This document shows positions 21,701 through 28,860 of a DNA stretch of 42,687 nucleotides, piece after piece (positions within the stretch are counted from its first letter, which is position 1; each line of letters opens with the position of its first letter). Below the pieces are notes generated by a model. That model saw only the letters and a list, made by a program, of their open reading frames with translations, searched no databases and had not been told where the DNA came from. The stretch comes from Methylotenera sp. (lineage in GTDB: Bacteria; Pseudomonadota; Gammaproteobacteria; Burkholderiales; Methylophilaceae). The translations under genes and the position numbers were made by a program. The stretch lies in assembly GCA_030655015.1 (NCBI GenBank), contig JAURWJ010000133.1, positions 1-42,687 on the forward strand, given 5' to 3'.

Positions 21701-22612
21701 GGCATCGCAGGCAATAAGCGCCGTATACCAAATCAACCAGCTTGGGCATTCGTAGACCTAAATTTCACTTGGGATGATAAAGCCAATTTAAGCGGGCAAG
21801 TTGCGCATAGTAAAAATGCATTTGGTGCGGAAGAGATTTTCGGTGAAGCACCTGCAGCATGTGAATTATTAGATGGTGTTTTTCTAGCAGCAAAAAAGTC
21901 TAGTTTAGATAAAGCGAAAGTACGGTTTGATGAACAATTTGATTTCCATTTTTATGATATGGATTTCTGTCGTACAGCAAGACGAGCAGGCTTAGTCCTT
22001 GGAACATGGCTAATAAAACTTACACATCAAAGTTCTGGTGCCTTCGGCACTCAACAATGGCGAGAAAAGCATCAAAAATATTTAAATAAATGGGAAGAAC
22101 CTCAATTGAACGCAGTGATGAAAAATAATGCAGTAGAAAAAAATGACGCCAGCGAAGTCAATCAAGCGTTGCAGCAGGTCATCAGTGAAGTGTTAGAAAT
22201 GGCTTTAAAACATCATGATGCAGGGAAAATAGAACAAGCTGAAGTGCTATATCGTGAAATTCTGGACATCCAGCCAAATCATGCTGAAGCAAACCACAAT
22301 CTAGGTGTCATAGAAGCGCATTTAAAAGGCGCAAATATTGCTTTGCCAAGGCTAGAGGCGGCAGTGCAAGCTAAGCCAGAAAATGAACAGTTCTGGGTCA
22401 GTTATATCGATGCAATCATGCAGACTAGCCCAATCGATGCTGCTATTGATGCTTTGGAGTTAGGTCAAAAATATGGGCTTAGTACTGAAAAAGCACAAAT
22501 GTTGGCGGCAGATTATATGCAAGCATATGAATCTAATTTGCAGCTAAGTAAACAAACAGCTCCGAAAATACTCAACTTGCAAATTCAGCACGAATTAAAG
22601 GATACTTTCTAA
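18791..22612 (+). CDS. TPR / OGT-like (GT41) / second glycosyltransferase fusion protein
   Basis: A very large cytoplasmic protein (1273 residues from ATG 18791, which sits 7-8 nt after AAGGA; a GTG three bases earlier is possible). About twelve TPRs cover residues 35-440. A SPINDLY/OGT-like GT41 catalytic domain covers about 490-845, with LRIGLVSGDL, LSGHGSGNR, APIQVSWLGYFATTG and FNGGTTTCEALWMGVPTL. A second, GT2-like domain covers about 875-1105 with HDDVWID and FHFYDMDFCRTARR, resembling Glyco_tranf_2_5. One or two further TPRs end the protein. GT41 enzymes attach sugar, often GlcNAc, to Ser/Thr of proteins. The TPRs would hold the target and the second domain could add another sugar. With flagellin downstream, it is a good candidate flagellin glycosyltransferase. 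It is one base from the next gene. Confidence 0.88.
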   Translation: MKSPENYSKSSLDDKPRNPQSKAIKSGNPSKVSMNALLTMVNKGRFNEADQLATALTKNHPTDGLGWKVLGVIRLQQGLMGEAFEALKIAATFLPNDSEVHYNMGNCYYDQHLFVEAANSYQQALKLDSSFAEAYYNLGSVQKELGLNIESEVSYKTALKLKPKNAEINFNLAQMLYEQARYSEAIDYYQQAIKLKADFVAVHVNLGACYKALGHFHEAITCYKNALKLNPEHTDACNNLGVVLKELGDIEDAENCYRTAIAINSEYVPAYNNLGILLKDMGRTSEAELCYMKALNVDPLRAITHSNLAVLLRELGRYADSEMCCRNALKITPNYVDAYNNLGLALDSQGRFDEAVTAFEQALKFDLNNISVLSNFSVTLNTLGQLTRAEVYLKKALTIAPQFINAHINLCVNYLAQGRVQEAEEICIKTLQIQPDNVDAQSNLLFSMNYSSRYSPVACLDKARAYGATVVDKVEAPFTAWQHNLNPTRLRIGLVSGDLRQHVVAYFLENFLQHVDSSIIELIAYSTTHQEDVVTARLKPHFSGWKSLVGLSDQAAAELIHEDSLHILLDLSGHGSGNRLPIFAWKPAPIQVSWLGYFATTGLAAMDYFIADAVGVPESNQYQFVEKIKYLPDTRLCFTVPDADVAVSELPALTNQFITFGSFQNMAKVSDDVLDLWAEILLAVPNSKLRWQYKSFGDATVVEDLTQRLAKREIESNRFDLLGAVTREAYLAAHQEVDVILDTFPFNGGTTTCEALWMGVPTLTLAGNSLIARQGASLLTAVGLADWVAESKLEFLSKAKSFCSDFGQLAMLRTKLRTQAMASPLFDGQRFAKKMEQVLWDMWSEHQGLDCKPNFKSVESKFIPLSKNDREAMRTLKLSVEIVSATRYSETEFWAKSALGLSLKRHLKQDPRLSAHIAFENTRGLSEVFNERIEKADKDATLVFIHDDVWIDEANFADAIATGLEQFDVIGIAGNKRRIPNQPAWAFVDLNFTWDDKANLSGQVAHSKNAFGAEEIFGEAPAACELLDGVFLAAKKSSLDKAKVRFDEQFDFHFYDMDFCRTARRAGLVLGTWLIKLTHQSSGAFGTQQWREKHQKYLNKWEEPQLNAVMKNNAVEKNDASEVNQALQQVISEVLEMALKHHDAGKIEQAEVLYREILDIQPNHAEANHNLGVIEAHLKGANIALPRLEAAVQAKPENEQFWVSYIDAIMQTSPIDAAIDALELGQKYGLSTEKAQMLAADYMQAYESNLQLSKQTAPKILNLQIQHELKDTF

Positions 22613-22613
22613 T

Positions 22614-23912
22614 ATGAGTTCTGTTTACATTGGTATGACGGTTGATATTCTTCACCATGGACATATCAATATTATCGAGCAAGCGAGGAGATATGGTGAT
22701 GTGATTGTTGGTCTGTTGTCTGACTCTGCAGTGGCTGATCATAAACGTTTGCCATATTTAACGTATGAACATCGGAAACAAATCGTTGAAAACATCAAAG
22801 GGGTGGCACAAGTGGTACCCCAAAATGAGTGGGATTACGCGCCTAATTTAAAAAAGTATCGTCCAGAAGTCATGGTGCATGGTGACGATTGGCTAGAAGG
22901 CCCCCTTGTACCATATCGTGATAGGGCATTAGCAGCATTGGCTGAGTATGGTGGACGCTTGGTTGAGATTCCCTATACCCGTGGTATTTCATCTAATGAG
23001 ATGGTTACACAAATTCAAGCACTAGGGACAACACCAGACATACGCCGCCGTACACTTAAGCGTTTATTAGCGGCTAAGCCAATTTCACGTTTTATTGAAG
23101 CGCATAATCCAATATCAGCTTTAATTGCAGAGCATACGATAGTCGAGCGGGATGGTAAAAACTATCAGTTTGATGGCTTTTGGTCTAGCTCACTTACAGA
23201 TTCAACTGCACGAGGTAAGCCCGATATTGAGGCTTTGGAGATTAACAGCCGTTTATCTAATATTAATGATATTTTTGATGTCACGACAAAACCATTAATC
23301 ATGGATGCCGACACAGGTGGCAAGCTAGAGCACTTTGAGCTTAACGTACGTAGCATGGAGCGCTTGGGTATTTCTGCCACTATTATTGAAGATAAAGTTG
23401 GTTTAAAGAAAAACTCACTCTTTGGTAATGATGTTGCACAAAGCCAAGATGACATTGAATCATTTTGCGATAAAATCCGTGCAGGTCGAGCAGCGCGCGT
23501 CAGTGATGACTTTATGGTGATTGCCCGTATTGAAAGCCTGATTTTAGATAAGGGGATGAAGGATGCCATTACTCGAGCGCAAGCTTATGCAGGTGCTGGG
23601 GTGGATGGTATTATGATACACAGCCGTAAAAAAACTTCTGATGAAGTATTTGAATTTGCAAAGATTTTTAAATCAGAGTTTCCAACAATGCCTTTAGTTT
23701 GTGTGCCGACAAGCTACAACACGGTCACAGAAGATGAGTTAGCTGAGCATGGCTTTAACTTGGTGATATACGCGAATCATTTGTTACGTGCCGCTTACCC
23801 TGCTATGCAGCATGTTGCGCGTGAAATTTTGCGCAATAGCCGCTCTAGTGAGGTAGATCAGCACTTGATGAACATTAATGAAATACTGGAACTCATTCCA
23901 GGGACTAAATAA
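22614..23912 (+). CDS. Phosphoenolpyruvate mutase with N-terminal cytidylyltransferase domain
   Basis: PEP mutase makes phosphonopyruvate from PEP, the step that forms the C-P bond. In this 432-residue protein the C-terminal domain (about 155-430) has the exact signature EDKX5NS (E259, D260, K261, N267, S268), plus the GFWSSS and MDADTGG segments. The N-terminal domain (1-140) is a nucleotidyltransferase with HHGH (14-17) and RGISSNEM (123-130), as in CTP:glycerol-3-phosphate-type enzymes. The fusion suggests synthesis and CTP activation of a phosphonate in one protein. An AAAGGA site precedes the start; the stop codon abuts the next gene. Confidence 0.94.
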   Translation: MSSVYIGMTVDILHHGHINIIEQARRYGDVIVGLLSDSAVADHKRLPYLTYEHRKQIVENIKGVAQVVPQNEWDYAPNLKKYRPEVMVHGDDWLEGPLVPYRDRALAALAEYGGRLVEIPYTRGISSNEMVTQIQALGTTPDIRRRTLKRLLAAKPISRFIEAHNPISALIAEHTIVERDGKNYQFDGFWSSSLTDSTARGKPDIEALEINSRLSNINDIFDVTTKPLIMDADTGGKLEHFELNVRSMERLGISATIIEDKVGLKKNSLFGNDVAQSQDDIESFCDKIRAGRAARVSDDFMVIARIESLILDKGMKDAITRAQAYAGAGVDGIMIHSRKKTSDEVFEFAKIFKSEFPTMPLVCVPTSYNTVTEDELAEHGFNLVIYANHLLRAAYPAMQHVAREILRNSRSSEVDQHLMNINEILELIPGTK

Positions 23913-25052
23913 ATGATTGCACCCAGTGTATTTCACTCAGCACTGCAAGCCTGCGGTATTAACTTTGTAGCAGGGGTGCCAGATTCTTTACTCAAAGAAG
24001 TTTGTGCTTGTATTACTCAATGTTTTCCAGCTGAGCGCCATGTGATTTCGGCTAATGAAGGTGCTGCCATTGGTTTGGCGATTGGGCATTATTTAGCCTC
24101 AAATAGCCCTGCGTTGGTCTATATGCAAAACTCAGGACTAGGCAATGTGGTCAACCCGATTGCCTCTTTGGCTGACCCTCAAGTGTATGGTATTCCAATG
24201 TTGTTAATGGTGGGCTGGCGGGGTGAAATGCAAGTGGATGGTACACAAATCCACGACGAGCCACAGCATGTAAAACAAGGTCAGATGACGATTGCTCAAC
24301 TAGAAATTTTGGATATTCCTTATGTGCTTATCGATGCGCAAACACCTGATATTGAAAAAGTGTTAAAAGAGCTGGTGAGTCTTGCATTAACCAGACAAGG
24401 TCCTGTGGCCTTGCTAGTGCGTAAGCAGACGTTTTCGTCCTTTAAACTTGAGGCTAAACCCGATGTGCCAGACCTTTTGTCACGTGAGCAAGTAATCAAG
24501 CTTTTAGTGCAGAATCTGCCAGAAAACACGCCTATTGTGAGTACTACAGGCATGGCATCGCGCGAGTTATTTGAATATCGCAAAATCAATAACACTGGTT
24601 TTGACCATGATTTTTTAACGGTGGGTGGTATGGGGCATGCCTCGCAAATTGCAGTTGGCATTGCAATGGAGCGTACAACAAGCAAAGTGTTATGTATTGA
24701 TGGCGATGGTGCTGTGCTCATGCATATGGGTAGCTTGGCGGTGAGTGCTAGACAAAAAAACTTAATTCATGTCGTTATCAATAACGGTGCACATGATTCT
24801 GTAGGTGGTCAGCCAACGTTGGCGAAAGCGTTGGATTTGTCAAAAATTGCTAAAGACTGTGGTTATGGTTTTGTTGCACAAGTAAGTACTGAAGAGGCTT
24901 TACTGGCTCAATTAAAGTTTGCAATTAGTGCAAATACGAGCGCTTTTTTAGAAGTTAAATGTAAATGTGGTGCGAGGGCTGATTTAGGTCGCCCTGATCG
25001 AACACCAGCCACCAATAAACAAGAGTTTATGAAGTTTCTGAAGAGTTTGTAA
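23913..25052 (+). CDS. Phosphonopyruvate decarboxylase
   Basis: This ThDP enzyme converts phosphonopyruvate to phosphonoacetaldehyde and so pulls the unfavourable mutase reaction forward. The 379-residue protein has the N-terminal catalytic glutamate E49 (ISANEGAAIG) and a C-terminal ThDP/Mg motif from GDG (264-266) to NN (290-291). The stretch NNGAHDSVGGQPT is diagnostic for phosphonopyruvate decarboxylases as against acetolactate or sulfopyruvate enzymes. It starts directly after the mutase stop codon and two bases separate it from the aminotransferase, so the three are surely co-translated from one mRNA. Confidence 0.94.
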   Translation: MIAPSVFHSALQACGINFVAGVPDSLLKEVCACITQCFPAERHVISANEGAAIGLAIGHYLASNSPALVYMQNSGLGNVVNPIASLADPQVYGIPMLLMVGWRGEMQVDGTQIHDEPQHVKQGQMTIAQLEILDIPYVLIDAQTPDIEKVLKELVSLALTRQGPVALLVRKQTFSSFKLEAKPDVPDLLSREQVIKLLVQNLPENTPIVSTTGMASRELFEYRKINNTGFDHDFLTVGGMGHASQIAVGIAMERTTSKVLCIDGDGAVLMHMGSLAVSARQKNLIHVVINNGAHDSVGGQPTLAKALDLSKIAKDCGYGFVAQVSTEEALLAQLKFAISANTSAFLEVKCKCGARADLGRPDRTPATNKQEFMKFLKSL

Positions 25053-25053
25053 A

Positions 25054-26046
25054 ATGAGTGATCAATCTAAATCCATAGAGAGCTTAGTTGCACAACGTAA
25101 TCAAGCTAAATTGATATTTACTGCGGGCCCAGCCAGCTTGTTGCCAGAAAACTTAACTGGCTTGCGCCCTTGTTTTGGTCGCGGTGATCGAGATTATGAT
25201 CATGTGGAAGCTGAAGTCCTTAATACGCTCAAAGCAATGACAGGGCATCAGCATATTGTACGCATGCAGGGCGCTGCAAGTTTGGCGCTTGAAATTGCTG
25301 CGCTTAATTTTTTACATGGCCGTGTATTGGTGGTTGCTACAGGCTATTACTCAGATCGCTTGCAATGGTTAGCCGAGTCCGCACAAAGAAGGTTGAGCGA
25401 AGTCAAATCAGTGACTTATATAGATTGGCAGGCGCTAGATACTATTTCAGGCCAGTTTGATTGGGTAGTAGCGTGTTATACCGAGACGAGTTGTGGCTTA
25501 AAGCTGCCGATTGAGACATTACAAGCTTTAGCTAAACGTGTTAATGCTAAGCTCATGTTGGATGCTACAGCATCAATAGGGCTAGAAGATGGACACAATA
25601 TAGCTGATGTCATTGCGTATAGTTCCTGTAAAGGCTTATTTGGTTTAACGGGTGCATCCTTTATTGCGTTTAACCATCCACCTACGATTGAGGTGGATTC
25701 GTTTTATTTAAATTTAGCGAGCCATGCTGAAAAAAGAATGACAGGTCCTTATCACGCCATTGCTTCGCTATATGAAGTGCTTAAAAGACATGATGACTTT
25801 AAGGCGGCTGTGGTTGAAAACAAAAAAGTATTTATGAAAAAAATGAGCGCAATTGCGACAAAGCCAATAACACATCAGCCCATATTATGCACATGGGTAG
25901 ATGGCGAGATTGCTTCACTTGACCCGCGTGCTGTGCTTTACAAACCACGCGGTAATGCAGGTGGTAGTGTCGTGTGTCATTTGGGTGAAGTGCATCTTGA
26001 GCGTCAAGCGCAAGGTGAAATATTAAACGCTTTGCAATTGGTATAG
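25054..26046 (+). CDS. Class V aminotransferase, 2-aminoethylphosphonate transaminase-like
   Basis: The expected reaction is amination of phosphonoacetaldehyde to 2-aminoethylphosphonate (AEP). The 330-residue PLP enzyme has D170 in KLMLDATAS and the Schiff-base lysine K193 in SSCKGLFG. The N-terminal TAGPASL and MQGAASLALE segments resemble PhnW. It is shorter than typical PhnW (about 365), mainly in the C-terminal part. In catabolic loci PhnW accompanies phosphonatase; here it follows mutase and decarboxylase, so a biosynthetic direction is inferred. Use of a different amino donor or aldehyde cannot be excluded. Confidence 0.82.
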   Translation: MSDQSKSIESLVAQRNQAKLIFTAGPASLLPENLTGLRPCFGRGDRDYDHVEAEVLNTLKAMTGHQHIVRMQGAASLALEIAALNFLHGRVLVVATGYYSDRLQWLAESAQRRLSEVKSVTYIDWQALDTISGQFDWVVACYTETSCGLKLPIETLQALAKRVNAKLMLDATASIGLEDGHNIADVIAYSSCKGLFGLTGASFIAFNHPPTIEVDSFYLNLASHAEKRMTGPYHAIASLYEVLKRHDDFKAAVVENKKVFMKKMSAIATKPITHQPILCTWVDGEIASLDPRAVLYKPRGNAGGSVVCHLGEVHLERQAQGEILNALQLV

Positions 26047-26057
26047 AGGTTACTAAG

Positions 26058-26492
26058 ATGATAAAAGTAAACTCACCAAAACGCATTATGGTCGATATGT
26101 CTGCCACCTTAGTTCACCATGGCCATATCCGTTTATTAAAGGCTGCCAAAGCATTAGGTACGGTCATTGTTGCTTTAACTACAGATGACGAAATTCGAAC
26201 TAAAAAAGGCTATACGCCAGAACTAAATTACGCAGAGCGTAGCGAGATTTTAGAAGCAATCAAATATGTAGATGAAGTAGTACCGTGCAACTGGCTGATT
26301 GAGGAGTCATTTTTAGATTTGCATAATATTGATTTACTGGTGCATGGGCATGACAACAGTAACCAGATTAGCTCATCGCGCTTATTAGTGTTGCCGCGTA
26401 CTGAAGGTATCAGTAGTAGTGATTTGCGTCTACGTGTGGTGAATGCGCTTGCCGAAATCGAAGCGGCAATATCGGAGAAAAATAACAAATGA
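26058..26492 (+). CDS. Cytidylyltransferase (TagD/PntC-like)
   Basis: The 144-residue single-domain protein is a HxGH nucleotidyltransferase: HHGH at residues 20-23 and RTEGISSSDLR from residue 114 (the RTxGxSST equivalent). Such enzymes couple CTP to small phosphates or phosphonates, such as glycerol-3-phosphate, phosphoethanolamine or AEP. It is the second cytidylyltransferase in the operon, after the one fused to PEP mutase, so the two probably have different substrates. Its stop codon overlaps the start of the methyltransferase (ATGA), which ties the two in translation. Confidence 0.88.
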   Translation: MIKVNSPKRIMVDMSATLVHHGHIRLLKAAKALGTVIVALTTDDEIRTKKGYTPELNYAERSEILEAIKYVDEVVPCNWLIEESFLDLHNIDLLVHGHDNSNQISSSRLLVLPRTEGISSSDLRLRVVNALAEIEAAISEKNNK

Positions 26493-27187
26493 ATACCCAA
26501 AACTGGAAAGAAATCTGGGGGCGTCGCACACACGCGACCGAGGAAACATTAGACCTAGCAACATTGATTAAATTAGATGGGTTCGACACAGGTGCAGGTC
26601 GCATTGAAGCCGCTGATTGGCAAAATTATGCAGGGGTGATTGCCCAGAAGTTAGCTTTGAAAGATGGAGATTCCATCTATGAACTTGGCTGTGGGGCCGG
26701 GGCATTTTTGTTTGCGTTACGTCAATTACATACTTTAAAAGTGGGTGGTTTGGATTATTCCTCAGCACTGATTGAAGCTGCATCTCGTGCAATGCCAGAC
26801 GGTTACTTTATTGCGGATGAAGCTAAAAATGTAGAAACAGATTCACAGTATGATTATGTCATTTCTAATAGCGTATTTCACTACTTTAGCTATGAGTACG
26901 CAGCAACTGTGATTGCGAGCATGATTAAAAAGTCCAAAGTAGCTGTGGCCATCATGGAAATTCCCGATTTAAAAACCAAATTTGAATCTGAAACTCTCCG
27001 ACGGGACGCTTTAAGTGTTGAGGCTTATGAGAAAAAGTATGCAGGTTTAGAGCACACCTATTACGAGCGTGATTGGTTTAAACAGCAAGCGGTATTGCAT
27101 GGTTGTACATGTGAAGTCTTTGACGGCTGTGTGCCTAATTATGCACAAAATAAGTTTCGCTTTGGTGTTTTGATTAAAAAAACTTAA
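26489..27187 (+). CDS. Class I SAM-dependent methyltransferase
   Basis: The 232-residue protein has the SAM-binding motif YELGCGAGAF (64-73) and an acidic residue at the end of strand 2 (GGLDYSS), with DYVISNSVFHYF as motif IV. The target is not determined by sequence. The ATGA overlap with the cytidylyltransferase suggests it acts on the same small molecule, for example N-methylation of AEP or its CDP form. O-methylation of a sugar is the alternative. Confidence 0.85.
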   Translation: MNTQNWKEIWGRRTHATEETLDLATLIKLDGFDTGAGRIEAADWQNYAGVIAQKLALKDGDSIYELGCGAGAFLFALRQLHTLKVGGLDYSSALIEAASRAMPDGYFIADEAKNVETDSQYDYVISNSVFHYFSYEYAATVIASMIKKSKVAVAIMEIPDLKTKFESETLRRDALSVEAYEKKYAGLEHTYYERDWFKQQAVLHGCTCEVFDGCVPNYAQNKFRFGVLIKKT

Positions 27188-27214
27188 GCGACAAGAATAA
27201 CCAAGAGAGTAATC

Positions 27215-28615
27215 ATGATCAACAGCATGTTAGAAAACCAAAACGCTCCAACCATCACCTTCTTTTATACAGATAACTGTGAACGTCAAGCCCTAGAGCC
27301 TATAGCTAATGAAGCGAAAATACGCGGAATTGAGGTCCTTTTTAGCACTAACTCAAAGGAGCTTGCTCAAATTGGGGTGTACTGTGAGCATGCCTGTACG
27401 CCAAATGCTGATTTCTCAGTGATTTTGTTACACGATTTAGCACAGCGCCATGATATTTGGCCTAACTTTTGGCACTACGAACCTTGGAGCAAGTTTGATA
27501 TAGGGTGTATTCCTGGGCAATCTTGGGTAGAGCGGTGGCAAAATCAGGCGGATTTTCCGATGGCGCGCCCAAGGTTGGGTATGTTTGATTTGGGCTGGCC
27601 TAAGGCGGACCTTGTATTTAAAGATAGAAGTCGATTTGCCCAAGAAGCACAGAAACTACGCGAAACATTGGGCTTGAAGTATGAAAAATCCGTTTTGTAT
27701 GCGCCGTCTTGGGAAAATCACGGTAAGCAAGATGATTTTGTGCAAGCGTTTAAAGATTTACCTGTGAATGTGCTACTTAAGCAAGCGCCTTGGTCAAATA
27801 GCTATCCACAAGTGCTTGAAAACATTCGTCAAATGAATGAGCTGCATCAGGGCTGTGCAGAAAATGTACATATTATAGATGTAGAAGTCAGCATCATGTA
27901 TTGCTTAAGCTTGGCTGATGTGTTGGTTTCAGATGAATCAAGCGTTTTGACTGAGGCTTTGTTGTTGGATGTGCCAGGCGTAGCTGTGACTGACTGGCTG
28001 ATTCCTGACACTATTCCGCCACGTCCAGCCAGTGTGCCTTACGATTACGTGACTAAAACCACCAAGGCTGAAATGCGCCAAGTAGTACAAGCAATTTTGG
28101 CCGAGCCTGAAGTGAGTCGAACTAAAACAAGATTTGACCGTGACTATCAATTTAGTCATTTGGGCGAAAGCTCAATTCGCGTGATGGATAATATTGTAGC
28201 TGGCTACAGGGGGCAAGCATTGCCATACTCGCCTGTAGTTGCCCAAGTTGATATTGACCGCTTACATTATCAACGTGCTGAGCAGCTCATTGCGGCCAAT
28301 GAAATGGCTGCGGGTGTGAATATCTTACTAGACTTACTTAAAGCAGAAACTGTTTGCTGGGAAGCGTATAACGATTTAGGAGACTTATCGTTTAAAGACG
28401 GCAATGTGGAAGATGCAATCTTTTTGCTACAGAAGGCAATTGCAATCTCTCCTCAGCCCTCTGTGCCACTTTGTAATTTAACCGAAATTTACTGTGCAAC
28501 CAATCAGCAAGATAAAGCTTTAGCCACATTGGCGCAACTCGGTCGGCATACTCTGACATCAGAGCACGCAATATCATCGATTAGAGCCTGTATGATGGCT
28601 CTAATGTCCGCTTAA
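27215..28615 (+). CDS. TagB/TagF-like CDP-alcohol phosphotransferase with C-terminal TPRs
   Basis: Residues about 10-330 of this 466-residue protein resemble the CDP-glycerol glycerophosphotransferase fold of TagB/TagF, with VLYAPSWE (160-167) and LVSDESSVLTEALLLDVP (237-254) matching the TagF-type YAPTWR and DYSS motifs. Residues about 340-440 are TPR-like (WEAYNDLGDLSFKDGNVEDA). TagB/TagF enzymes move a phospho-alcohol from CDP to an acceptor. Beside two cytidylyltransferases, this one is best placed to move a CDP-activated phosphonate to a glycan, with TPRs perhaps docking on the same protein target as the OGT-like enzyme. The TPRs are unusual for this family. The function is inferred. Confidence 0.72.
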   Translation: MINSMLENQNAPTITFFYTDNCERQALEPIANEAKIRGIEVLFSTNSKELAQIGVYCEHACTPNADFSVILLHDLAQRHDIWPNFWHYEPWSKFDIGCIPGQSWVERWQNQADFPMARPRLGMFDLGWPKADLVFKDRSRFAQEAQKLRETLGLKYEKSVLYAPSWENHGKQDDFVQAFKDLPVNVLLKQAPWSNSYPQVLENIRQMNELHQGCAENVHIIDVEVSIMYCLSLADVLVSDESSVLTEALLLDVPGVAVTDWLIPDTIPPRPASVPYDYVTKTTKAEMRQVVQAILAEPEVSRTKTRFDRDYQFSHLGESSIRVMDNIVAGYRGQALPYSPVVAQVDIDRLHYQRAEQLIAANEMAAGVNILLDLLKAETVCWEAYNDLGDLSFKDGNVEDAIFLLQKAIAISPQPSVPLCNLTEIYCATNQQDKALATLAQLGRHTLTSEHAISSIRACMMALMSA

Positions 28616-28687
28616 AAACGGAAACTATTGTGAGATGATGAAAAATAAGCATGGTTTACATGGGTTTTGTACGTGTAAATCTTATGG

Positions 28688-28825
28688 GTACCTCTAATAA
28701 TTCAACTTTTGTCGCAACACTATGTTGCTCACAGAAAAATAACTCCTTATATATCGTACATATATTGCGGCATTATTTTTTGCTCGTGCCTTATTTTGCT
28801 TAGAAATTTGAATTATTAGAGGTAC
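28688..28825. mobile_element. MITE-like element with 18-bp terminal inverted repeats
   Basis: A 138-bp non-coding segment is bounded by perfect 18-bp inverted repeats (28688-28705 and 28808-28825, core ACCTCTAATAATTC). The inside is AT-rich, with a small GCAAC/GTTGC hairpin near 28715. The ends resemble IS5-type transposon termini in style. The flanks both contain TTAT, but not in exact register, so a target duplication is uncertain. It sits between the TagB/TagF-like gene and the next methyltransferase and ends 35 bp before that start codon. Confidence 0.65.
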
Positions 28826-28860
28826 TTATATGAAGATAATATCACGGTCGGAGCATCTTA

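Noticed and set aside
25054-26046. Catabolic PhnW for AEP breakdown
   Set aside because: No phosphonatase (PhnX), C-P lyase or phosphonate transporter is near, while PEP mutase and phosphonopyruvate decarboxylase are, so a biosynthetic role is preferred.
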